DNA of 45,613 nt from Pontiellaceae bacterium B1224 (lineage in GTDB: Bacteria > Verrucomicrobiota > Kiritimatiellia > Kiritimatiellales > Pontiellaceae), in contig JAROBA010000041.1 of the NCBI GenBank assembly GCA_029432815.1, positions 1 to 45,613 on the forward strand, written 5' to 3'. Below the pieces are notes generated by a model. The model ran no database searches. It worked only from the letters and a program-made list of their open reading frames with translations, and was not told the origin of the DNA. Within the stretch, counting starts at the first letter, position 1, and every line of letters begins with the position of its first letter. The position numbers were made by a program, and so were the translations under genes. Shown here in pieces: positions 32,333 through 41,623 of the stretch.

Positions 32333-33865
32333 ATGAAACGAATTATTCTACCTGTTCTTGCATGCGGTCTTGCATGGAGTGTTCAAGCCGCCTCGAAACC
32401 TAACATGGTCTATATTCTCGCGGATGACCTGGGCTATGGGGATGTACAGTGCCTGAATCCGGAGCGGGGAAAAATCGAAACTCCGCACATGGATCGACTG
32501 GCGGCGGAAGGCATGATTTTTACGGATGCACATACCAGTTCGTCGGTCTGCACTCCCAGCCGTTACGGTATCCTGACCGGGCGCTACAACTGGCGCTCCC
32601 ATTTGCAGGACGGGGTGGTTTGGGGATTCAGCCCGCCGCTGATTGCTGCCGGCCGGCTTACCGTTGCGGGGTTCCTGAAGGAGCAGGGCTACAATACCGC
32701 CTGCTTCGGAAAGTGGCACCTTGGTATGACGATGCCGACCACCAATGGAGAGCTGCCGAAGGGGCGCAAGCCGAAGCAAACGAATATTGTCTGGGATGGA
32801 GAGATCAAGGGTGGCCCGGTGGATCTGGGGTTTGACACCTTTTACGGCATCTCCGCATCACTGGATATGGCGCCTTATATTTGGATAGAGAACAATCGCT
32901 TCGTTGGCGCTTTGAACAACACCGCTCCGATAAGGCCTGCGCCGGGGTTTACGAAAGAACAGGTGCTGCCGACAATCGGGCAAAAAACAATCGACTATAT
33001 CGAGCAGCAGGACGGGAAAAAGCCCTTCTTTATCTATGTGCCGCTGACCTCACCGCACACGCCCGTTATTCCGACCAAAGAGTGGCAGGGCAGGAGTGAT
33101 CTGGGACATTATGGGGATTTTGTGATGCAGACCGACCACGTGATCGGACAGATCATGGCCGCTGTGGATGCTTCTGAATTTGCGGATAATACCATCGTGA
33201 TTGTTACGGCGGATAACGGATGTTCGAAAGCCGCCGGGACCCACGGAGGAAAACGGGAAGGTCTGGCTTACTTCGAACGGCAGGGGCATTTCCCGAGTGC
33301 GCAGTTTCGCGGATCCAAGGCGGATTTGTGGGACGGCGGTCATCGGGTGCCGTTTATCGTTCGCTGGCCGAACGGAGTTAAAGCGGCTACCGAGAGCGAT
33401 CAGACTATTTGCCTGACGGACCTGATGGCGACCTGTGCCGATCTGACCGGTGCAGCCCTGCCGGAAAATGCTGCTGAAGACAGTGTCAGTTTCCTTCCCG
33501 CCTTTACCGGTAAGCCGATTATTTCTTCCCGCACCGGGATCATTCATCACTCTATTTCCGGGCACTTTGCGTACCGCATGGGCGATTGGAAACTTTTGCT
33601 GGCGAAAGGATCCGGCGGCTGGACGACACCGACCGAGAAAGAGATGGCCAAAATTCCGGACGCTCCGGAAGGGCAACTCTACAATCTGGCGGAAGACCCC
33701 GGCGAACAGAATAATCTTTATCTCAAAAATCCGGAAATGGTCGAAACCCTGCTGGCACAGCTTAAAGCAGACATCGCTAAGGGTCGCAGCACGGATGGCC
33801 CCAGGCAGGACAATGATATTCCTTCGGAAAATATTAAGCTCTGGAAGGGGAATGTGGCGAAGTAG
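32333..33865 (+). CDS. sulfatase, formylglycine type (2)
   Basis: A secreted 510-aa S1-type sulfatase with a signal peptide to about residue 19. Asp31-Asp32 ('ILADDLGYGD') bind Ca; Cys73 in the classical 'CTPSR' is the formylglycine site, continued by 'YGILTGRYNWRS'. 'FGKWHLGM', 'TSPHTPVIP' and 'VTADNGCSK' are the other active-site motifs. It differs from sulfatase (1) in the whole region after the Cys, so it probably belongs to another S1 subfamily with a different sulfate position. SD AAGGAAG at 32321-32327 overlaps the upstream stop. It lies between GH97 and GH29 (2) in the operon. Confidence 0.93.
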   Translation: MKRIILPVLACGLAWSVQAASKPNMVYILADDLGYGDVQCLNPERGKIETPHMDRLAAEGMIFTDAHTSSSVCTPSRYGILTGRYNWRSHLQDGVVWGFSPPLIAAGRLTVAGFLKEQGYNTACFGKWHLGMTMPTTNGELPKGRKPKQTNIVWDGEIKGGPVDLGFDTFYGISASLDMAPYIWIENNRFVGALNNTAPIRPAPGFTKEQVLPTIGQKTIDYIEQQDGKKPFFIYVPLTSPHTPVIPTKEWQGRSDLGHYGDFVMQTDHVIGQIMAAVDASEFADNTIVIVTADNGCSKAAGTHGGKREGLAYFERQGHFPSAQFRGSKADLWDGGHRVPFIVRWPNGVKAATESDQTICLTDLMATCADLTGAALPENAAEDSVSFLPAFTGKPIISSRTGIIHHSISGHFAYRMGDWKLLLAKGSGGWTTPTEKEMAKIPDAPEGQLYNLAEDPGEQNNLYLKNPEMVETLLAQLKADIAKGRSTDGPRQDNDIPSENIKLWKGNVAK

Positions 33866-33946
33866 TGGGTGGGTTTGGCAACAGTCAACCGTCCGGCGCG
33901 GTCAGAAATTGCATAGATTTAAATTCAATAGAGGAAAGTAATAGCT

Positions 33947-35425
33947 ATGAAAATACCACTCATTACATCGTTAAGCCTATCGTTCGTGCTCTCGCTTACC
34001 GTTCTGACTTCAGCTCATGCGAAAAAAAAACCTGCGGGTGGAATGAATACGACCATACTGCCGGCTGAGTACAGCGAGCAATGGACGAAAATGAATACTT
34101 CTGAGCCGAAGCAACGCGCCCGTGAACGGTTTAACGAAAACAAATACGGAATGTTCATCCACTGGGGGCTCTATTCTCAGGTAGGCGGCGTCTGGAAGGG
34201 CAGGAAAATGGAAGAGGGTGGGTCCGGGCCTGCTGTTGCCGAATGGGTGATGCGTCGTAAACAAATTCCCCGTGCTGAATACGCTAAGCTGGCAGAGACG
34301 TTCAATCCGGTTGAATTCGATGCCGACGAATGGGTGGCCATCGCCAAGGCTGCGGGCATGAGGTATATGGTAATCACGTCCAAACACCACGATGGGTTCG
34401 CGCTCTTCGATTCGACGGCCAGTGACTTTAATATGGTAAAAGCGACCCCCTTCAAGCGTGATGTTATTCGTGAATTGGAGCAGGCCTGCAAGAAAGCGGG
34501 CTTGGATTTCGGCGTGTACTATTCGCATTCGATTGACTGGACCGATGGAGGAGACGCAGGTGTCAATGACTATGGCACCAGTAAAAAGGGAAAGTTTTGG
34601 AATTCCTGGGATCCGGCACCTGTGACGTATCAGGACTACATTGAAAAAAAAGCGTTGCCACAGGTGCGCGAGCTGATCGCTAATTACGATTTATCGGAGA
34701 TCTGGTTTGATTACCCGGCCTTTATGCCGCCGCATCATAGTTTTGAGTTTTACACGACTATCTATGAGGCCAATCCTGAGATTCTGGTGACCCAGCGTAT
34801 TGGTAACGGAATGGGAGATATCGGTACGTCGGGTGATAATAGGATCGCGGAGAAAGCGAGCGAAAAGGTTCAGGAAGGCATTGCGACGACCAATCACTCC
34901 TGGGGGTATAAATCCTATGATGACGACTGGAAGTCCCCGCTGGAAACGCTGTACTGGTTGCTGCAGAATTCCAGCATGGGTGCCAACTTTCTGCTGAATG
35001 TCGGCCCCACGGGTAACGGCAAGATTCCCGAAGAGTCGGTCAAGAATCTTCTTGGTGCCGGTAAGTGGCTCAAGGTCAATGGGGAGGCGGTTTACGGAAC
35101 CCGGCATTGGACCACCTCGAACGAGGGGCCTTCCAAGATTAATCAATCGAAAAAAGGAGGCCCGAAAGGTGCATTTGATAGCCAGGTGACGGCGAAGCAT
35201 TTCTGGTTCACCTGCAAGGACGATGTTGTTTACGTCTCTGCCCTCAAGCGCCCCGAAGGGAACAGGGTAGTGATTCAATCGCTGAAAGACCTTCCGATCA
35301 AAAATATTACCGTGCTCGGTGAATCTGGAACTGTCGAGTGGTCCGAGACGGATGATGGCCTCTCTGTGACCTTGCCGGATTTTGAAACAACAACCCCCGG
35401 CTACGCGTTGAAAGTCCAGCTCTAG
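33947..35425 (+). CDS. GH29 alpha-L-fucosidase (2)
   Basis: A secreted 492-aa GH29 enzyme. Signal peptide to about residue 25 ('TSAHA'). Marks: 'KYGMFIHWGLYSQVGG', 'VITSKHHDGFALFD', 'TPFKRDVIREL', 'GVYYSHSIDW', the nucleophile Asp255 in 'EIWFDYP', and 'GANFLLNVGPTGNGKIP'. It resembles GH29 (1) more than (3) or (4), but has an insert ('GGDAGVNDYGTSKKGKFWN') near the active-site loops that could change specificity. SD GAGGAAAG. It lies 81 bases after the sulfatase (2) stop, in the same operon. Confidence 0.92.
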   Translation: MKIPLITSLSLSFVLSLTVLTSAHAKKKPAGGMNTTILPAEYSEQWTKMNTSEPKQRARERFNENKYGMFIHWGLYSQVGGVWKGRKMEEGGSGPAVAEWVMRRKQIPRAEYAKLAETFNPVEFDADEWVAIAKAAGMRYMVITSKHHDGFALFDSTASDFNMVKATPFKRDVIRELEQACKKAGLDFGVYYSHSIDWTDGGDAGVNDYGTSKKGKFWNSWDPAPVTYQDYIEKKALPQVRELIANYDLSEIWFDYPAFMPPHHSFEFYTTIYEANPEILVTQRIGNGMGDIGTSGDNRIAEKASEKVQEGIATTNHSWGYKSYDDDWKSPLETLYWLLQNSSMGANFLLNVGPTGNGKIPEESVKNLLGAGKWLKVNGEAVYGTRHWTTSNEGPSKINQSKKGGPKGAFDSQVTAKHFWFTCKDDVVYVSALKRPEGNRVVIQSLKDLPIKNITVLGESGTVEWSETDDGLSVTLPDFETTTPGYALKVQL

Positions 35426-35482
35426 CTCTGCTGGGGCTCAGCCTCGTAGCGGCGGCGTTTTAATCGTTGGAAAAGGAAGAAT

Positions 35483-37072
35483 ATGAAAATGAATGTAAAA
35501 CTATTTGTGTGTTGTTGTGTGTTGTTGTGTACGTCGCTGTCATTTGCAGAAGATACGCCCTATGACGGCTCCTGGGAATCGCTGCAGGCGATGCCGGTGC
35601 CGGCCTGGTTCGATGATGGTAAAATCGGTATTTTTATTCACTGGGGGCCCTACAGCGTGATCGGCTACCGCAAAGGCGGTCGTGGCTACGCAGAGCATGT
35701 GCCTAAGATCATCTATCAAGATCCGGAGCACTATTATTCCTACCTGCAGGAACGCTGGGGGGCGACGCCACCGGAATTCGGCTACAAGGATATGATTCCC
35801 GAATTTAAGGCGGAAAACTGGGATCCGGACGCATGGGCCAAACTATTCAAGGACGTGGGGGCGCATTATGTCGTGATGACCGCCGAGCATCATGACGGGT
35901 GGGCCAATTGGGATTCCGATCTCACGCCCTGGAATGCGGTGGATATGGGCCCCAAGCGCGACCTCGTCGGCGATCTGGGCAAAGCACTGAAAAAGCAGGG
36001 GCTGAAGTATGCGCCGTCCTATCATCGCGAACGACATCAGACCTTTTTTGCAAAAAAACAGTATGTGGTGAAAGGCGAACCGCAGGACGATATTGCAGAG
36101 GAGATCCGGCGCGTGCCGGAGGCGGCATCCCTGTACGGTCCGTTTGGAACAACGAAAGAGTTTGTCGACAGCTACGTGGCGCGCTGGAAGGAGATTCAGA
36201 CGAAGTATCAGCCCGATTTTCTGTGGATGGATGATTTTCCGATCTATACCCGCGATGGCAACAAAGTACGTGCAGGAAAAGCGAAGCCCGAGGTTCAATA
36301 TTTCGACGACCAGCTTCGCCTGATGATCACCGATTTCATGAACGATGGCGCGTCGCGCGGTGCGGAAGTGTATGTGAACAACAAGGGGGGCAACCGTAAT
36401 TGGCCGGATGGTGTGGGATGTTTAGAGAAAGACAATTTGAAACTCAAAGTGATCGGCCCCAAATGGCAGAGCTGTACGACCTTTGGTACTTCCTTCGGCT
36501 ATCTGGAAAATGACAAATACAAGAGTATCAAAAACGTACTCCATGAAATGATCGAAGTTATCAGTCGTAACGGCAATTTTCTGGTCAACATTGGCCCCCA
36601 AGCCGACGGCACGATTCCGGAGCCGCAGGTTGAACGGCTGCGTGCCATGGGCGACTGGCTGAAAATCAACGGCGATGCTATTTATGGTTCCAGGTATTGG
36701 AAAGTATGCGATCAGAAAGAAGAACATCTGGCCTTCACCACGAATGGCAAAAAACTCTATGCCATTAAGCTGGAACAACCTTCGACGCCTTTCGCCATCG
36801 CCGCAACGGCAGGGTGGCGGAGGGATCAGGTACTGGGAGTGCGCTTATTGGGATCAGATGCAGACGTTGCGTGGAAGATGACTGGAGAGGGACTTCAAAT
36901 TACACCGCCGTCTGACCTCGGAGCCAGTCAGTATGCCTGGTCATTTGAAATTATCACCACCGAGGAGCAACATCATCCCAATGTGATTGAGAAGGATGCG
37001 GCAACAGCCTTGAAAGGGTCGAAGGCGGTGGATCTGGATGGTAACGCATCAAAGAAAAGGGCCGGAAAATAG
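35483..37072 (+). CDS. GH29-type alpha-L-fucosidase (3), divergent
   Basis: A secreted 529-aa GH29 member with a signal peptide to about residue 22 containing an unusual Cys cluster ('VCCCVLLC') encoded by a tandem repeat. Marks: 'KIGIFIHWGPYSVIG', 'VVMTAEHHDGWANWD', 'PKRDLVGDL', and 'FLWMDDFPIY' with Asp250 in the nucleophile place (Asp251 next to it). 'NGNFLVNIGPQADGTIP' is the usual C-terminal barrel motif. The long insert around residues 60-95 and the changed loop motifs suggest a different subsite or linkage from copies 1 and 2. The extra C-terminal tail is Lys/Asp-rich. SD GGAAGA. Same operon, 57 bases after GH29 (2). Confidence 0.87.
   Translation: MKMNVKLFVCCCVLLCTSLSFAEDTPYDGSWESLQAMPVPAWFDDGKIGIFIHWGPYSVIGYRKGGRGYAEHVPKIIYQDPEHYYSYLQERWGATPPEFGYKDMIPEFKAENWDPDAWAKLFKDVGAHYVVMTAEHHDGWANWDSDLTPWNAVDMGPKRDLVGDLGKALKKQGLKYAPSYHRERHQTFFAKKQYVVKGEPQDDIAEEIRRVPEAASLYGPFGTTKEFVDSYVARWKEIQTKYQPDFLWMDDFPIYTRDGNKVRAGKAKPEVQYFDDQLRLMITDFMNDGASRGAEVYVNNKGGNRNWPDGVGCLEKDNLKLKVIGPKWQSCTTFGTSFGYLENDKYKSIKNVLHEMIEVISRNGNFLVNIGPQADGTIPEPQVERLRAMGDWLKINGDAIYGSRYWKVCDQKEEHLAFTTNGKKLYAIKLEQPSTPFAIAATAGWRRDQVLGVRLLGSDADVAWKMTGEGLQITPPSDLGASQYAWSFEIITTEEQHHPNVIEKDAATALKGSKAVDLDGNASKKRAGK
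35511..35530 (+). repeat. 10-bp tandem repeat inside the signal-peptide code
   Basis: GTTGTTGTGT occurs twice in a row, exactly, at codons 10-16 of GH29 (3), preceded by further GTGT. Because the unit is not a multiple of three, loss or gain of one copy would shift the frame near the start of the gene. Confidence 0.7.
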
Positions 37073-37156
37073 ATAAGCTGTCCGCAAAATGATGCGAATA
37101 TCGATCTTTGGAAAAAGAACATTGGAAATAATATCAAGCACGAATTAAGCAGGTGA

Positions 37157-39385
37157 ATGATGAAACCGTTGAAGATAATAATAATTGGGTGTGCGGTGGG
37201 ACTAACCGCTGGCATCGTGTCTGCCCGGGAAATTATGGTGGAGCCCGGAGGGAAACTTGCCACATTGCCTGCGGCGCGAGACGCTGTGCGCGCCATGCGT
37301 GCTGCCGGAGAAACGGGCGATATTGATGTTATTCTTAAGGATGGCGTCTATGCGCTGGAAGAAACCGTGATCTTTGGGCTCGAAGATTCTGCGCCCGTTG
37401 GTGCGGTGACGCGTTACCGGGCCGCTGAAGGGGCACGTCCGCTGATCAGTGGCGGCCGTGTGATTGACGGCTGGCAAAAGACGGCTTTACAGAATGGTAA
37501 GGTCTGGGCGGCAAAGGTGCCGTGGGCCAAAGGCGATGCCTTTTTTCATTGTCTGTATGACGGTGAAAACCTACTTCCGCGTGCAAAGTCAAACCCGTTC
37601 CGTGTGGAGGCAAAGGGTGCCAACCCAAGACTGTATGCAGGTGAAGTTAAGCACCGCATTGACTTCGGCTACTCCGGAATTTCCATGAAGCAGTGGAAAA
37701 ATATCGAGGATTTGGAGCTTTACGGGCAGCCCACACGGAAATGGCTGGTGAACTTTCTCGGGCTTCAGTCGGTTAATCCAAGTTCCCAAACCGCCAGGCT
37801 TTCTGTGCCCGCTACGTATTGCATGTTTGGCGATGACTGGGTGATTGAAAACTGTATTGATCATCTGGATGAGCCCGGTGAGTGGGTGCTTAATTCTCAA
37901 GAAGGCATTCTCTACTACTGGCCGGAATCCGGAACACCCGGCGAACAGGTTATCGCCCCGGCACTGAATGAACTCATCCGAATCGAGGGCGTGAATGATG
38001 CTTCTCTGGCCGGAACGAAGGATCAGCCGGTGGAGGGGATTGTTTTTGAGGGGCTGAGCTTTGCCTATGCAGACCGTCAGCAGTGGCTTCCGGAAGATGC
38101 CGGGCTGCAGCACGACTGGAACCTGTGGGATAAAGCCAACGGGTTGGTTCGCTTTCGCGGCGCCAGAAACTGCGCGATCCGAAACTGCACCTTCCGCGAC
38201 AGCGGCAGCGACGGCGTGAGAATGGATCTGTTCTGCCAGGAAATTACGGTCGAAAACTCAACCTTTGAGAATCTCGGGGGAGTCGGCGTCCTGCTGGCGG
38301 GCTATGGACCGGGCAGGAAAGACGTGAACAGGAACAACACCATCCATAACAATGAGATCGTGCGGGTCGGGCAGTTGTTCCTGCATTCGCCGGGGATCTT
38401 TGTCTGGCAGAGTGGTCATAACCGGATTTCCAACAATCACATTCATGATCTGGCCTACACCGGGATGGTAATCAGTGGCGTTCGCCGCCGCTTCTTTGAC
38501 CGCACGTTTCAGGAGATGGGGGTAAAGAATCCCTATATCAAAAAATGGATGTTTCCGGAAGGTACGCGCGAGCATATCCCGACGATTCGTTGGGATGAAA
38601 TCAGCCTGAGCTCTACCACGGAGTGGTCCGCCTTTGAACCGTATATGCATGCGCGCGGCAATATCATTGAATTTAATGAAGTGCACGACTGTCTGAAACT
38701 GCTGCACGACGGGAACTGTATCTATCTGTCTGCCAACGGGGATGGAAACATCGTGCGGTATAACGTGACCTATAACCATCCGCAGGGCGCGATGATCCGT
38801 ACCGATGACGACAGTCATGGTGCCACGGTCAGCCACAATCTGCTGTTCGGCACGATTAGCCCGAGTGGCATCGCAATCAAAGGCCTGAATACCTCGCAGC
38901 ACAACATCTATGTGAACTGCACCATGACGACCGGAGGAGCCGGTAACACGATTGATCCGAACAGTGAAATGAGCCGGAACCTGTTTTATTTCACGGCAGA
39001 AAACAAGCCCGCCCGTTTCCATACTAAAATTGACCGGGTCGGTTCCGGGCTTGATTACAATCTCTACTGGCATGAAGGCGGGGAAACTGAGAACGTTCTG
39101 GTTGCTCAGCAAAAGAAGGGAAAAAGTAAGGTCGATGCACACAGTCTGGCTGCTGATCCATTATTTGTCGACCTGGTGCATGGAGACTTTTCGTTTAAGT
39201 CAGGTTCCCCTGCGCCAGGATTGGGCATCGAGCCGATGCCGAAAGAAACGGTGGCTAAACTGGGCACGATCCAGGACCCGTTTCTGAAGCGTTTTACGCA
39301 GGGCATGCCGTTGGACGTCCACCGCAGTAAAAAGGCTCATGTTGATCCGGAAGCGGACACCGGCGCGAAGCCCCAAGAGAAATAA
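37157..39385 (+). CDS. GH141-like right-handed beta-helix enzyme
   Basis: A secreted 742-aa protein, signal peptide to about residue 23 ('VSA'). The order of motifs recalls GH141 (family of an alpha-L-fucosidase from rhamnogalacturonan-II breakdown and of a xylanase): 'LPAARDAVRAMR', 'VILKDGVYALEETV', 'ISGGRVIDGW', 'VWAAKVPWA', then helix coils with Asn/Asp-rich turns ('CAIRNCTFRDSGSDGVRMDL', 'NRISNNHIHDLAYTGMVISG', 'GNIIEFNEVHDCLKLLHDG'). It is unlike the 9108 and 24145 helices. The catalytic Asp residues are probably among those in the 'DSGSDGVR', 'HDLAYTG' and 'DDDSHG' turns. It lies 84 bases after GH29 (3), with AGGTGA directly before the start; ATG 37160 is an equal alternative. Confidence 0.7.
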   Translation: MMKPLKIIIIGCAVGLTAGIVSAREIMVEPGGKLATLPAARDAVRAMRAAGETGDIDVILKDGVYALEETVIFGLEDSAPVGAVTRYRAAEGARPLISGGRVIDGWQKTALQNGKVWAAKVPWAKGDAFFHCLYDGENLLPRAKSNPFRVEAKGANPRLYAGEVKHRIDFGYSGISMKQWKNIEDLELYGQPTRKWLVNFLGLQSVNPSSQTARLSVPATYCMFGDDWVIENCIDHLDEPGEWVLNSQEGILYYWPESGTPGEQVIAPALNELIRIEGVNDASLAGTKDQPVEGIVFEGLSFAYADRQQWLPEDAGLQHDWNLWDKANGLVRFRGARNCAIRNCTFRDSGSDGVRMDLFCQEITVENSTFENLGGVGVLLAGYGPGRKDVNRNNTIHNNEIVRVGQLFLHSPGIFVWQSGHNRISNNHIHDLAYTGMVISGVRRRFFDRTFQEMGVKNPYIKKWMFPEGTREHIPTIRWDEISLSSTTEWSAFEPYMHARGNIIEFNEVHDCLKLLHDGNCIYLSANGDGNIVRYNVTYNHPQGAMIRTDDDSHGATVSHNLLFGTISPSGIAIKGLNTSQHNIYVNCTMTTGGAGNTIDPNSEMSRNLFYFTAENKPARFHTKIDRVGSGLDYNLYWHEGGETENVLVAQQKKGKSKVDAHSLAADPLFVDLVHGDFSFKSGSPAPGLGIEPMPKETVAKLGTIQDPFLKRFTQGMPLDVHRSKKAHVDPEADTGAKPQEK

Positions 39386-39423
39386 TAGCAGACCAGTTTT
39401 ATCAATGCGAGATGGAGGGAAAG

Positions 39424-41199
39424 ATGAACAGGCGCATACAAAAACTATTGTTCATGTTATTAGCTGGGCTGGTCTTAAGTGAAACCATCAGCCATGGAGC
39501 TGAACTGGTACCGGAAAGCGCGGACGCGTATCAGCAGCGAATGGAGTGGTTCAGCGATGCCAAGTTCGGCCTCTTTATCCATTACGGTGTCTATTCAATA
39601 TTGGGCGGTGAGTGGAAGGGAAAGCCGGTTCAGAAATATGCGGAGTGGATCCAGCGTTGGGGCAACATCACACCGGATGAATATATTCCGTTGGCGGGGG
39701 ATTTCAGTCCTGATGCGCTCAATGCCGATGTCTGGGTAAAGCGAGCCAAGGACGCAGGCATGAAATACATGGTCATCACGACCAAGCACCACGAAGGATT
39801 CTGCCTCTGGGACAGCGCCCTGACGAAGTATGATATCGGTGAGGCCACGGATTTCAATCGCGACATTCTGGGCGAGCTGAAAGCGGCCTGCGATAAACAC
39901 GGACTCGAGTTCGGCACCTACTATTCCATCATCGATTGGCATCATCCTTCGCAACGTGCGGAGCAGTCCTTGAATCAAACGCCGATGCGCGACAAGGAGG
40001 CCTATGTCGCCTATATGAAAGGCCAGCTTAAGGAGCTGATCGATCGCTATGACCCGGCCATTATGTGGTTCGATGGCGACTGGACCCGCTGGTGGGCCAT
40101 GGAGGATGGGATTGATCTCTATAACTACCTGCGCGAGCTCAGCCCCGACATGATCATCAATCACCGTGTTGCTAAACGAAAGACGTTCAAACTGGATTTT
40201 GTCTGTCAGGAAAACAAAAGTCCCGGCGCAGCGATAGAGAGCATTTGGGAAGGTTGCTGGACGGTGAACCATTCCTGGGGTTACAAGAAAAGCGACACCA
40301 ACTGGAAAAGCTCAGAGGAATTGATTCAGAAGCTGATCGATATTAATGCAAATGGCGGTAATCTGCTGTTGAATGTAGGGCCTAAAGGAGATGGCTCCTG
40401 GCCGGAAATGTCGATTCGGCAGTTTGAGGAAATGGGTGAATGGACGTCTGCCCACACCGAGGCACTCTATGATGCCGACTGCATTTCGTTTCTCAAACAG
40501 TCCTGGGGGCGTGTGGCTCAGACGAAAGGTTCAGCGCCTGCTTCCGGTTCGCTGTTTCTGTATGTTTTCGACTGGCCCCGCTCCGGAAAATTATCCCTGC
40601 AGGGCGTTCGGTTTGAGCAGGCAGACGCCAGATCATATGTCGGGGAGGAAATTCCTATTCAAACGACGACGCAGGGTCTTGAACTCGACCTTTCATCGGT
40701 TGAAAAAACGTCCCATGCGACAGTGCTTCGAGTGAACTACAAGGGAATGTCTGTTCAATCATTGTCAAAAAGTGAGTATCAATTTTCCGGTGACGAACTG
40801 GTGCTGCAGGCGAATGTAGCAACGCTGAATGGCAAGACCATCAAGCTTGAGAAAAACACCCACATCGGTTTCTGGACCAACCCGAATGACACGGCATTCT
40901 GGATCCTGAATGTTCCGGCTCCTGAAACCTATCGGGTGAAAGCGCTCTATGCCTGTGATGCAAAATATGCCGGCAGTGATATCCGGTTAATGATAGATGG
41001 TAAGACCTTGAGTGCAACGGTGAAGCCGACAAAGAATTGGAATGCCTATGAGCTGCTGGATCTCGGAGTAATTGAACTGAATCAGGTCGGTTCCGTCGAC
41101 TGCACGCTCGGGTTTGGTAAGACCCGCAAGAAGAGTCTGTTTAATCTCAAAACCCTTATTTTTCAACCTGTTGATGATTTCGAAAGTTCCGTATTTTAG
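39424..41199 (+). CDS. GH29 alpha-L-fucosidase (4) with C-terminal carbohydrate-binding-like module
   Basis: A secreted 591-aa GH29 enzyme. ATG 39424 (GGAGGG five bases away) is preferred to 39412. Signal peptide to about residue 25. Marks: 'KFGLFIHYGVYSILGG', 'VITTKHHEGFCLWD', 'FNRDILGEL', 'GTYYSIIDWHHP', the nucleophile Asp217 in 'AIMWFDGDW', and 'GGNLLLNVGPKGDGSWP'. After the usual GH29 beta domain an extra beta-sandwich (about residues 480-585; 'HIGFWTNPNDTAFWIL', 'YRVKALYACDAKYAGSD') looks like a carbohydrate-binding module of the kind that follows PVC fucosidases. It is the last gene of the operon; 38 bases separate it from the GH141-like gene, and an IS66 remnant follows. Confidence 0.92.
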   Translation: MNRRIQKLLFMLLAGLVLSETISHGAELVPESADAYQQRMEWFSDAKFGLFIHYGVYSILGGEWKGKPVQKYAEWIQRWGNITPDEYIPLAGDFSPDALNADVWVKRAKDAGMKYMVITTKHHEGFCLWDSALTKYDIGEATDFNRDILGELKAACDKHGLEFGTYYSIIDWHHPSQRAEQSLNQTPMRDKEAYVAYMKGQLKELIDRYDPAIMWFDGDWTRWWAMEDGIDLYNYLRELSPDMIINHRVAKRKTFKLDFVCQENKSPGAAIESIWEGCWTVNHSWGYKKSDTNWKSSEELIQKLIDINANGGNLLLNVGPKGDGSWPEMSIRQFEEMGEWTSAHTEALYDADCISFLKQSWGRVAQTKGSAPASGSLFLYVFDWPRSGKLSLQGVRFEQADARSYVGEEIPIQTTTQGLELDLSSVEKTSHATVLRVNYKGMSVQSLSKSEYQFSGDELVLQANVATLNGKTIKLEKNTHIGFWTNPNDTAFWILNVPAPETYRVKALYACDAKYAGSDIRLMIDGKTLSATVKPTKNWNAYELLDLGVIELNQVGSVDCTLGFGKTRKKSLFNLKTLIFQPVDDFESSVF

Positions 41200-41204
41200 A
41201 CTGA

Positions 41205-41570
41205 GATAGAGTGCTATCCAGCGTGTAGTTGATGGATTTCCCGAAACTGCTCTTCGGCAACTGACGCGGTTGCTCCCGGTCGAGGATCTCTTTGATTTTA
41301 TCCAGAACGGGGGCGGCATGTTTCTGACGATAGTTCGCACGGTCGAGCTGCGGGTTCTCGCGCAGTTCTGTTTCGGTGCGGTAAAGTTTTGTGATCAGCT
41401 TTACGATTTTCCGGGCACTTGAGTTATCGGTTACTTCTACAAATTCCCGGCGTGCATGCGCCCAGCAGGCGGCATGAATGATCCCATCCTTTTCGGTCGC
41501 ATGATCCGGTTTGCTAAGTCATGAAGTATATCCACCGGTCTGCATATGCCACTTCATAAGTGGCTCCATA
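41205..41570 (-). pseudogene. IS66-family transposase (TnpC) remnant
   Basis: Read on the minus strand: 'MQTGGYTS', an in-frame stop, 'IIHAACWAHARREFVEV', 'KIVKLITKLYRTETELRENP', 'PVLDKIKEIL', 'LPKSSFGKSINYTLD'. These are IS66 transposase motifs in correct order (usual forms LQTDGY, GCWAHARRKF, LYxIE, LPKS.LGKA). Both ends are missing, a stop lies inside, and no inverted ends or TnpA/TnpB are seen, so it is a dead fragment. It directly follows the last gene of the enzyme operon. Confidence 0.85.
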
Positions 41571-41595
41571 ATGATCGATAGCTAAGAAAAAAGCC

Positions 41596-41623
41596 AACCA
41601 CCCGGCACGATGGCCGGGTGGTT
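41596..41623 (-). terminator. rho-independent terminator of the 41622-42155 gene
   Basis: AACCACCCGGC and GCCGGGTGGTT form an 11-bp perfect stem with a 6-base loop. On the minus strand it overlaps the stop codon at 41622-41624 and is followed by a run of T (the A-run at 41587-41592), the classic order. Confidence 0.85.

Noticed and set aside
9108-41199. Possible SusC/SusD transporter pair in the polysaccharide locus
   Set aside because: No TonB-dependent receptor plug/barrel or SusD-like lipoprotein is encoded; the large proteins are beta-helix and Ig-like types.
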